Assembly (NCBI GenBank): GCA_021324135.1
Contig: JAJPJO010000532.1
Location: forward strand, 1-60,059
Source: Pseudomonadota bacterium
GTDB taxonomy: Bacteria; Cyanobacteriota; Vampirovibrionia; Obscuribacterales; Obscuribacteraceae
Direction: 5' to 3'
DNA length: 60,059 bases
The position numbers were made by a program, and so were the translations under genes. How positions within the stretch are numbered: position 1 is the first letter of the stretch; each line of letters starts with the position of its first letter. Below are positions 53,303-60,059 of the stretch, piece after piece. A model generated the notes under the pieces. The model had not been told where the DNA came from. It ran no database searches and saw only the letters and a program-made list of their open reading frames with translations.

Positions 53303-55027
53303 ATGAACACGACCATAACCAATCCAACCAAACTGAACCCGAACAAACTGCGCAGCGTAAGCGATCCAATCGGCGCCGCCGCCGAATGGCGGGAGATGGA
53401 CTTGCGCACTAAGTCAATCTGCGCCGATTCATTGGTTTTGTACGATACGACATTGCGCGATGGCGCTCAGCGGAAAGGCGTCAGCTTCTCGCTGGAAGAC
53501 AAGCTGAAGATCACGCATCTGCTCGATGAGTTTGGCGTTACCTACATCGAGGGCGGCTGGCCGGGCTCCAATCCCAAAGATTTCGAATACTTTCAGCGCG
53601 TCAAAACGATGGGCTTGAAAAATGCCATGATGGTCGCCTTCGGCAGCACGCGCAAAGCCGGCGTGACAGCCGAGGACGATCTCAACTTGCGCCGCCTGAT
53701 GGAGGCCGATACACCGGCAGTCGCCCTGGTAGGCAAAGCGTCATCGCGTCATGTGATGAAAGTTTTGCGCACCAGTCTCGATGAGAATATCGCCATGATT
53801 GTCGAGAGCATCCGCCTGGCCAAGCGGCATGGCAAAGAAGTTATCTTTGATGCCGAGCACTTCTTCGATGGCTTTGAGGAAGATCACGACTACGCCCTCA
53901 GCATATTGATTGCCGCCGAGGCCGCCGGTGCGGACTGGCTGGTCTTGTGCGATACGAACGGCCGCATGTTCCCCAGCCGGCTCGAGGAGATCGTCGACGC
54001 CGCCTATTCTGTCATATCCAAGCCGCTCGGCATTCACGCCCACAACGACAGCGAGCTGGCCGTGGCTAATTCGCTTTCCGCTGTCGAGGCAGGGGCGAAA
54101 ATGATCCAGGGCACCATCAATGGTTATGGAGAAAGATGTGGCAACGCCAACCTCATCTCTCTGGTGCCGACCCTGCAACTGAAGTTGGGCTATAGCTGCA
54201 TTCCGCAGAACAGCATGGCCAGACTGACGGATTTGTCGCGCACGGTGAGCGAGCTGGCTAATCTCAGCCCCGATCCATATGCACCATATGTAGGGTCAGC
54301 TGCCTTCGCCCACAAAGCGGGGCTTCATGCTGCCGCTGTTGAGAAGTTCGCAGCCAGCTACGAGCATATCGAGCCGGAGCTCGTCGGTAACTCCCGCGAG
54401 ATTTTAATCTCGGAGCTCTCCGGTCGCGGCAACGTTCGCCTGGTTGCCTCGCAAATTTCGCCGAACATGGACTTTCAGGAGCAGGATGTTCTCAATCGCA
54501 TCAAAGAGCTGGAGCAGAAAGGCTACAAATTTGAAGATGCGCAGGGAAGCGTCGAGCTCATGATCAGAAGGAACGATCCAGGCTATGAAGCCCCCTTTGA
54601 AGTGGTCGAGCTCATGGTGGTCGTCAACGATCGCATGCAGGGTGGAATGCCGGGCAGCACCAATGCCCAGGCCGTTGTGAAAATGCGCATAGCCGATACA
54701 TTCATCCATACCGTATCTGAAGGTCGCGGACCGGTGAATGCGCTCGACTGCGCTTTGCGTAAAGCTTTGCTGCCGGTCTACCCGCATTTGCAGAATGTCA
54801 GATTGGTCGACTACAAAGTCAGAATTCTCGATCCGGATCAAGCCACCGAAGCGACCACTCGGGTCGTGGTTGAAGCCGCCAGCGAGGACGAGCGCTGGTC
54901 GACCGTCGGTTGCTCGGACAACATTATTGATGCCAGCGCCCAGGCGCTAATCGAAAGCCTGGAGCTTTATCTGTCGAGGCACTCGTCATACAATCCGGCA
55001 TCTCGATCCAAGGAGGTCGTAGCTTAA
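53303..55027 (+). CDS. cimA: (R)-citramalate synthase
   Basis: CimA condenses pyruvate with acetyl-CoA to citramalate, opening the threonine-independent route to 2-ketobutyrate and isoleucine. The DTTLRDGAQRKGVSFSLEDK start and YIEGGWPGSNPKDFEYF are close to known citramalate synthases; HAHNDSELAV holds the metal His. The C-terminal regulatory domain is present. ATG 53303 is preferred (574 residues), though the frame opens earlier at 53150, inside ilvN. The downstream leuC, leuD and leuB products can act on citramalate too, which fits the operon order. Its stop overlaps the leuC start by one base (TAATG). Confidence 0.93.
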   Translation: MNTTITNPTKLNPNKLRSVSDPIGAAAEWREMDLRTKSICADSLVLYDTTLRDGAQRKGVSFSLEDKLKITHLLDEFGVTYIEGGWPGSNPKDFEYFQRVKTMGLKNAMMVAFGSTRKAGVTAEDDLNLRRLMEADTPAVALVGKASSRHVMKVLRTSLDENIAMIVESIRLAKRHGKEVIFDAEHFFDGFEEDHDYALSILIAAEAAGADWLVLCDTNGRMFPSRLEEIVDAAYSVISKPLGIHAHNDSELAVANSLSAVEAGAKMIQGTINGYGERCGNANLISLVPTLQLKLGYSCIPQNSMARLTDLSRTVSELANLSPDPYAPYVGSAAFAHKAGLHAAAVEKFAASYEHIEPELVGNSREILISELSGRGNVRLVASQISPNMDFQEQDVLNRIKELEQKGYKFEDAQGSVELMIRRNDPGYEAPFEVVELMVVVNDRMQGGMPGSTNAQAVVKMRIADTFIHTVSEGRGPVNALDCALRKALLPVYPHLQNVRLVDYKVRILDPDQATEATTRVVVEAASEDERWSTVGCSDNIIDASAQALIESLELYLSRHSSYNPASRSKEVVA

Positions 55028-56490
55028 TGTCATCGCTCAAGGGTTCGACAAATGCAGTTCAGGAGCGCCCGGGCCGGGGAGCCGGCCATAAGGGACTGCG
55101 AAACATCGTCGAGAAAATCTGGGACGCTCACGTGGTTGTGCAGAAGGATGGGCATCCGGCCGTTTTTGCCATAGACTTGATGCTCCTGCATGAAGTCACA
55201 TCAGCGCAGGCGTTTCAAACCATCGAAGCGCGAAATCTGAAAGTGAGCAGTCCGGAGCGTTTGCTGGCCACTATCGATCACAGCATTCCGACGCGCGTCA
55301 ATCGCTATGAAATCTACGATCAGGCGGCACGCACGCAAGTCGAAACATTGCGCTCGAATTGCCTGAGGCACGGCATAGCATTCTTCGACTATGACAGCGG
55401 CAATCAGGGCATTGTGCACGTCATCGGCCCGGAACTGGGTGCAACCCAGCCCGGCATGACGATCGTCTGCGGTGATTCGCATACCTCTACCCATGGTGCT
55501 TTCGGCGCCCTGGCTTTCGGCGTCGGAACATCGGAAGTCGCTCACGTTATGGCGACCGGCTGCTTGCTGCAGGAAAAGCCGAAATCGATGAAAGTGGAGT
55601 TTCGAGGACGCCTTCAGAAAGGCGTCTATGCCAAGGATGCAATCTTAAAGCTGATCTCGATCATCGGGGTCGGCGGTGCCAATGGCCATGTCATCGAATA
55701 CACAGGCGAGGCCGTCACCGGCATGTCCATGGAAGAGCGCATGACGATTTGCAACATGAGCATCGAGTGTGGGGCACGGGCAGGATTGATCGCACCAGAT
55801 GCGGTGACTTACGAATACTTGAGGAATCGCCCTCTGGCGCCTGCTGAAGAGAAGTTCGATCAAGCCGTCGAGTACTGGTCGACGCTCAGAAGCGATGATG
55901 GTTGCTCGTTCGACAAAACCGTTGTCATAGATCTGGACGAGCTGACGCCCATGGTTACCTGGGGCACGAACCCGAGCCAGGGAATAGAGCTCGGCAAGTC
56001 CCTGCCTGATGTAAGCAAACTTAACGGCGCAGAGAAAGCGGATGTTGAAAACGCGCTCGCCTATACGAAAGTCGCGCCTGGAAAACCGCTGGACGGATTG
56101 CCATTCCAGTGGGCTTTCATCGGCTCGTGCACAAACGGTCGCATCGAGGATCTGCGCATCGCCGCTAACATCCTCGCTGGCAAGAAAGTGCATCATGGCG
56201 TGACGCTCTATGTCGTGCCCGGCTCTGAATCAGTGCGAGCCCAGGCGATAAAAGAAGGTCTGGATAAAATATTTGAAGCTGCCGGAGCGCAATTCCGCAT
56301 GCCCGGCTGCTCCATGTGCCTGAGCATGAACGACGACCGAGTGCCCGCGGGCGAGCGTTGTTTGAGCTCATCCAACCGGAACTTTATGGGTCGGCAGGGA
56401 CCGGGCAGCATCACGCACCTGGCCTCACCAGCCACGGTGGCGGCCAGCGCCATCGAAGGGCGGATCACATCTCCGGCCAGGTATGTATGA
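55027..56490 (+). CDS. leuC: 3-isopropylmalate dehydratase large subunit
   Basis: LeuC and LeuD form the [4Fe-4S] isomerase of leucine synthesis, and in this setting likely also isomerise citramalate. The 487-residue protein has the family line GDSHTSTHGAFGALAFGVGTSEVAHVMATGC (seen here as its parts GDSHTSTHGAFGALAFG and TSEVAHVMATGC) and the cluster Cys in IGSCTNGR and MPGCSMCLSMN. About 22 residues precede the usual start (LRNIVEKIWDAHVV). GGAGG lies ~8 nt before the ATG, in the end of cimA. leuD follows 48 bp on. Confidence 0.96.
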   Translation: MSSLKGSTNAVQERPGRGAGHKGLRNIVEKIWDAHVVVQKDGHPAVFAIDLMLLHEVTSAQAFQTIEARNLKVSSPERLLATIDHSIPTRVNRYEIYDQAARTQVETLRSNCLRHGIAFFDYDSGNQGIVHVIGPELGATQPGMTIVCGDSHTSTHGAFGALAFGVGTSEVAHVMATGCLLQEKPKSMKVEFRGRLQKGVYAKDAILKLISIIGVGGANGHVIEYTGEAVTGMSMEERMTICNMSIECGARAGLIAPDAVTYEYLRNRPLAPAEEKFDQAVEYWSTLRSDDGCSFDKTVVIDLDELTPMVTWGTNPSQGIELGKSLPDVSKLNGAEKADVENALAYTKVAPGKPLDGLPFQWAFIGSCTNGRIEDLRIAANILAGKKVHHGVTLYVVPGSESVRAQAIKEGLDKIFEAAGAQFRMPGCSMCLSMNDDRVPAGERCLSSSNRNFMGRQGPGSITHLASPATVAASAIEGRITSPARYV

Positions 56491-56538
56491 GCGGCATGAT
56501 TTCTGCTCGAGAATCAAGAATGATTGAAGGAAAATCAC

Positions 56539-57153
56539 ATGGATAAATTTCAAACTGTCAGAGAAAAAGCGGTTCCCTTGAAATCGAATGATGTCGATAC
56601 GGACCAGATAATTCCGGCCCAGTATTTGACCAGCGTTTCGCGTGACGGTTACGGTGAGAATCTATTTCGTCGTCTCCGCGACACGGATGAGAATTTTCCT
56701 CTCAACCAGGAGCGATACAAAGACGCCAAGATTCTTGTTGCCGGATATAACTTCGGCTGCGGCTCTTCAAGAGAGCATGCGGTCTGGGCTATTCAAGGCG
56801 CCGGATTCAAGGTGGTAATCGCCCAGTCATTTGCCGACATCTTCTCGAACAATAGCGCCAAGAATGGACTTTTGTTAGTGGCATTGCCTGAGGAGGCGGT
56901 CAGCCGGATATGGCGCCAGTGCCAGTCAGGCGATCTTTATCTCACCGTCGACCTCGAGAGCCAGACTGTGAGAACGGATGAGGGAGAGCAGTTTCATTTT
57001 GATTTCGATCCGTTTCGCAAACACTGCCTGCTCAATGGGCTGGACGATATCAATTACATTCTGTCGTTTGAAAACGAGATCGCCGAGCACCGCAAGGCAA
57101 GCCGCAAGGAGTGGTTCGTGCCCACTACCGCCGTCGCGAGTGGCGGCCGGTAA
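56539..57153 (+). CDS. leuD: 3-isopropylmalate dehydratase small subunit
   Basis: LeuD closes the active site of the LeuCD dehydratase. The 204-residue protein has VDTDQIIPAQYL near the start and the swivelling-domain line GYNFGCGSSREHAVWAI, with the serine loop that binds substrate. ATG 56539 has AAGGAA at ~6 nt; an in-frame ATG at 56524 is less well placed. Length is typical of the bacterial LeuD. The stop codon is part of a 16-bp palindrome. Confidence 0.96.
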   Translation: MDKFQTVREKAVPLKSNDVDTDQIIPAQYLTSVSRDGYGENLFRRLRDTDENFPLNQERYKDAKILVAGYNFGCGSSREHAVWAIQGAGFKVVIAQSFADIFSNNSAKNGLLLVALPEEAVSRIWRQCQSGDLYLTVDLESQTVRTDEGEQFHFDFDPFRKHCLLNGLDDINYILSFENEIAEHRKASRKEWFVPTTAVASGGR

Positions 57154-57166
57154 AAATGCATTTTTA
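57151..57166. promoter_or_regulatory. 16-bp perfect palindrome at the leuD stop
   Basis: TAAAAATGCATTTTTA is a perfect 16-bp palindrome that includes the leuD stop codon. ATGCAAA follows twice within the leuD-leuB gap (at ~57166 and ~57187). Either an operator or a weak RNA hairpin is possible. Confidence 0.35.
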
Positions 57167-57238
57167 TGCAAACGACATGAGTAATTATGCAAAAGTAAAT
57201 TTGGAGAGAATTTAGATCAGATGAGCGGGAGTGCCAAG

Positions 57239-58381
57239 ATGAAGAGAACAATTGCTGTTCTGCCGGGTGATGGAATCGGAAGCGAAGTGATGGCTGAAGC
57301 CCTCCGTGTATTAAAATTCATCGCGGCCAAATTCGGTCATGAATTTGAAACGAAGGAAGGCACCGTCGGCGGTGCGGCTTTCGAGAAGTTCGGCAGCCAC
57401 CTTCCATCGGAAACTTTAGAGTTATGCAGCGCCAGCGATGCCATACTTTTCGGATCGGTCGGCGGACCGATTAATGAGATGCACAAGCCAAAATGGATTG
57501 ATTGTGAGCGCAACTCAATCCTGGCTCTCAGAAAACACTTTCGCTTCGCGATCAATTTGCGTCCGGCAAGAATATATCCCGATATGATCGGCATCAGCCC
57601 GCTTAAGGCGTCGGTTATAAAAAAGGGCGTCGACATCGTCATAGTTCGTGAGCTTCTTGGTGATGCTTATTTCGGAAAGCACAATTCCTTCGAGCGCGAC
57701 GGAAAACGGGTGGCGACGGATGAATCGGAGTACACTGAGGATCAAGTTAAAACAGCTGCTCATGCGGCTTTCAAAACGGCTCGGCAGCGCTCGAAACATT
57801 TGACTTCGGTGGATAAGGCCAATGTTTTGACGACTTCGAGACTCTGGCGCCAGGTCGTTCATGAAGTTGCCCAAGATTACAAAGATGTAGAAGTGAGCGA
57901 CATGCTCGTCGACAACTGCGCCATGCAATTGATTCTCGATCCGGGACAATTCGATGTCATCGTTACATCAAACATGTTTGGAGACATTCTTTCCGATGCC
58001 GCAGCTGCTCTGCCTGGTTCGCTGGGACTGATGGCTTCTGCAAGTCTGACGGAAGCCGGATTCGGGCTCTACGAGCCGCCCGGCGGCAGTGCGCAAGACA
58101 TCGCCGGAAAAGGAATTGCCAATCCGATCGCGCAAATTCTTTCAACAGCCTTGATGCTTCGCCATTCTTTCGCGTTGACTGCTGAGGCGGATGCCATAGA
58201 AGCGGCGGTGGAATCAGCGCTGAGAGCGGGTTATCGGACTGGCGATATTTACGATCAGTCTGAGAAGCAAGACGGAAAAAGGCTCGTTGGCACTACGGAA
58301 ATGGCGGATGCAATTTTGCATGAGCTCGAAAATCATTGTGCCGTGAAGAAGAAAGAGAAAGGTTCGCTAGCAACAGTTTGA
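57239..58381 (+). CDS. leuB: 3-isopropylmalate dehydrogenase
   Basis: LeuB oxidatively decarboxylates 3-isopropylmalate to 2-ketoisocaproate with NAD+, and can act on the methylmalate of the citramalate route. The protein begins RTIAVLPGDGIGSEVMAEALRVL and has the substrate line LLGDAYFGKH. The cofactor and metal region reads TSNMFGDILSDAAAALPGSLGLMASASL. ATG 57239 (380 residues) gives the usual MKRTIAVLPGDGIG start, with GGGAG ~9 nt upstream; ATG 57221 would add six residues. It ends the operon; no clear terminator follows. Confidence 0.96.
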   Translation: MKRTIAVLPGDGIGSEVMAEALRVLKFIAAKFGHEFETKEGTVGGAAFEKFGSHLPSETLELCSASDAILFGSVGGPINEMHKPKWIDCERNSILALRKHFRFAINLRPARIYPDMIGISPLKASVIKKGVDIVIVRELLGDAYFGKHNSFERDGKRVATDESEYTEDQVKTAAHAAFKTARQRSKHLTSVDKANVLTTSRLWRQVVHEVAQDYKDVEVSDMLVDNCAMQLILDPGQFDVIVTSNMFGDILSDAAAALPGSLGLMASASLTEAGFGLYEPPGGSAQDIAGKGIANPIAQILSTALMLRHSFALTAEADAIEAAVESALRAGYRTGDIYDQSEKQDGKRLVGTTEMADAILHELENHCAVKKKEKGSLATV

Positions 58382-58473
58382 GATCGGGCTTTGAGTGGCA
58401 CGTTTTTATATGCGCCTGGTCCGCAAAATGAATCGTTCTGATTAATCGTTCAAATAATTGAAAGGAGAAACCG

Positions 58474-58899
58474 ATGTACGACCAACCCACAGACTGGATG
58501 GAGGATGCCTGTTTCGAATTTAATCCGTGGGAACCAGGTCGTCTGCACCGGCTCTCCAAGCCAAGAAAGAGAGAATCTGCTATTGCCAACGAATATGGTG
58601 ATACCGTATCCAGGGACAACATCACAGGACGGATCACAGCATTTCGTTATTGCGAGCAAGGCACTTGCTACTTCTTCGAATATGATAAAGACGGACGCAT
58701 CTCTTCGATAAACAGATCGGACGGTTGGGTCTGGCGCAGAGTCAACTCGAATGCCTTCAGCGGCTGGATTGTGCGCAATTATTTTGAAAGCTGGAAAGTT
58801 TCAGATCAAGACTGCGGAGCTGTTGTCATCGACGAGGCCGGTGTGAGAGCCACCGGCACAAAAGCAGATATGATGGGACTTCCCGAGAGGCGCAATTAA
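58474..58899 (+). CDS. Small YD-repeat-like protein, unknown function
   Basis: The product is 141 residues from an ATG preceded by AAAGGAG at ~6 nt. The front (DWMEDACFEFNPWEPG) is acidic and aromatic. The middle, ITGRITAFRYCEQGTCYFFEYDKDGRISSINRSDG, contains an FEYDKDGRI unit like the YD repeats of RHS/teneurin proteins, then WVWRRVNSNAFSGW. No signal peptide is present. A single repeat unit suggests a small beta-hairpin domain. Its place after leuB is probably coincidental. Function is unknown. Confidence 0.55.
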   Translation: MYDQPTDWMEDACFEFNPWEPGRLHRLSKPRKRESAIANEYGDTVSRDNITGRITAFRYCEQGTCYFFEYDKDGRISSINRSDGWVWRRVNSNAFSGWIVRNYFESWKVSDQDCGAVVIDEAGVRATGTKADMMGLPERRN

Positions 58900-58910
58900 G
58901 CACTCTCTTT

Positions 58911-60059
58911 TCACTCAGGTTTGCAGGCGACTCCCTCTTTCTTGTAGGTGAGGCCGTCTTTCATTACGAAGTCTACATGCTCCAGCGCCGTAACATCATC
59001 GATCGGGTTGAGCGAAACCGCGATGATATCCGCCTTTTTGCCTGCCTTGATCGAGCCTATCTCGTCGCTCTTGCCAAGCAAATCGGCAGCCGCACTGGTG
59101 GCTGATTGAATTGCCTGCATCGGGCTCAGACCATATTTGACCATCCAGGCAAATTGTTTTGCGTTTTGTCCATGTGGAAAAACGCCGGCATCAGTGCCAA
59201 AGGCCATTTTCACTCCGGCCTTTGCCGCTCTGGCGAAATTCCGGCGCTGGATCTGGCCTAGCTCCTTGTCGTGCTCGAGAAAATCTTGCGGCATACGGGC
59301 ACGACCTTCTCCCTGAATGTATTCATCATCATAGATATCAGCCACCAGATAAGTGCCGTTTTTGTTCATAAGCGCAATGCCTTCATCATCCAAAAACGTT
59401 CCATGTTCGATCGAGGCTACCCCGGCTCTGACTGAATCATTGATACCCTGGGCGCTATGTGCATGGGCAGCCACTTTCAAACCGAATTTTTTGGCCTCGC
59501 CGACGGCGGCCTGCAGTTCCTCAAGGGTGAATTCTTGGGCGCCGGGTTTGCTTCCGTGGCTGAGCACGGCGCCTGTGGCAATCACCTTGATCCAATCGAC
59601 GCCATGATGAGCGAGGTCACGAACACGTTTGCGCACTTCCCACGGCCCGTCAGCTTGACCATAGGTGAAATCCCAGGGCAGTTTCAGATCGGCAGCTTGC
59701 CCGGTCATGGCGCCGCCTCCACCCGTGATTGTAAGATAAGCGCCGACAACATACATGCGCGGTCCGATCACGTCACCGCGGGCAATGGCATCTCTGAGAG
59801 CCACATCGATCAGGGCTCTGTAAGTGCCGACGTCTCGAACCGAGGTGAAACCAGCTTCCAGAGTTCGTCTTGCATGTGGAATGGCAGCGAGAGCTTTTTC
59901 AGCCGCTGATTTTTGCAAATCGTTGACCGGATCGGTATCGCCCTCATCGGTGAGATGCGTATGACAATCGATCAGCCCCGGAAGCACCGTATACCCGCTG
60001 AGATCGCGCACCAGCGCCGAATCCAGTATCGCCAGCCCCTTGCCAATCGCCATGATCGA
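58911..60059 (-). CDS. Amidohydrolase-superfamily protein (5' end outside window)
   Basis: The frame is open to the right edge, so the start lies beyond the window; about 382 residues are visible. The metal-binding HTH of GLIDCHTHL and the lysine-bearing strand HGVDWIKVIATG follow the superfamily order, with further ligands in VAAHAHS and IEHGT and the catalytic Asp in FGTDAGVFPHG. This set matches the imidazolonepropionase-like/prolidase-like branch that hydrolyses amide or dipeptide bonds. A signal peptide may be in the missing part. It converges on the small YD-like gene, 11 bp apart. Confidence 0.88.
   Translation of the reverse strand, partial: SIMAIGKGLAILDSALVRDLSGYTVLPGLIDCHTHLTDEGDTDPVNDLQKSAAEKALAAIPHARRTLEAGFTSVRDVGTYRALIDVALRDAIARGDVIGPRMYVVGAYLTITGGGGAMTGQAADLKLPWDFTYGQADGPWEVRKRVRDLAHHGVDWIKVIATGAVLSHGSKPGAQEFTLEELQAAVGEAKKFGLKVAAHAHSAQGINDSVRAGVASIEHGTFLDDEGIALMNKNGTYLVADIYDDEYIQGEGRARMPQDFLEHDKELGQIQRRNFARAAKAGVKMAFGTDAGVFPHGQNAKQFAWMVKYGLSPMQAIQSATSAAADLLGKSDEIGSIKAGKKADIIAVSLNPIDDVTALEHVDFVMKDGLTYKKEGVACKPE

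Overview
The window reads as chromosomal DNA of a Gram-negative-type bacterium with mid-range GC. The mix of genes suggests a member of the Melainabacteria/Vampirovibrionia (Obscuribacter-like) side of the cyanobacterial phylum. The clues are many exported TPR proteins, a eukaryotic-type Ser/Thr kinase, DUF4388 (PATAN)/DUF4384 modules, Gly-rich surface proteins and a phosphofructokinase with PPi-type residues. This placement is inference: there is no rRNA or other phylogenetic marker here. No tRNA, rRNA, CRISPR array, complete insertion sequence or prophage was seen.

Layout. 1-3.8 kb: the 3' part of a TPR/matrixin-like zinc protease with a proline-motif tail, a small membrane protein under a promoter that carries a TetR-type operator, a 72-residue small protein, an inverted-repeat region with a degenerate membrane-protein fragment, and an unknown protein. 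3.8-13 kb: pfk and truC joined by a one-base overlap, an exported VirB10/TrbI-like glycine-zipper protein, a Ser/Thr kinase, a polytopic membrane protein, a membrane-anchored GH18-like protein and MgtE. 13-20.3 kb: a run of exported or cell-surface proteins of unknown role, an S41 peptidase and a membrane-anchored protein. 20.3-31.2 kb: a very unusual split pseudo-trypsin/PATAN/DUF4384 protein, a Yip1-like protein, phosphoglucomutase, a 966-residue beta-amylase (GH14) and a sodium:solute symporter. 31-46 kb: exported TPR proteins, an exported class-I glutamine-amidotransferase-fold hydrolase, a WD40-like/esterase pair, an M48 protease, an EVE-domain protein, a fatty-acid desaturase and a proline-iminopeptidase-like hydrolase.

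46-58.4 kb is the best understood region: a branched-chain amino acid supercluster, leuA / ilvD-ilvC-ilvB-ilvN(M)-cimA-leuC-leuD-leuB. It encodes the carbon-skeleton steps for valine, leucine and (by the citramalate route) isoleucine. The final aminotransferase is not in the window. leuA and ilvD are each preceded by a short leader-peptide frame rich in the relevant amino acids. Each leader has an antiterminator arm beside or inside it, and a strong intrinsic terminator just before the structural gene. The leuA leader is rich only in leucine codons, whereas the ilvD leader mixes Ile, Leu and Val codons. This looks like two ribosome-mediated attenuators whose codon content matches the branch each controls, and it is the most exciting signal here. 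A third terminator sits between ilvC and ilvB, with its stem overlapping the ilvC stop codon.

The window ends in a YD-repeat-like small protein and the 3' part of an amidohydrolase on the minus strand. All functional calls rest on motifs read by eye. No database search was run.
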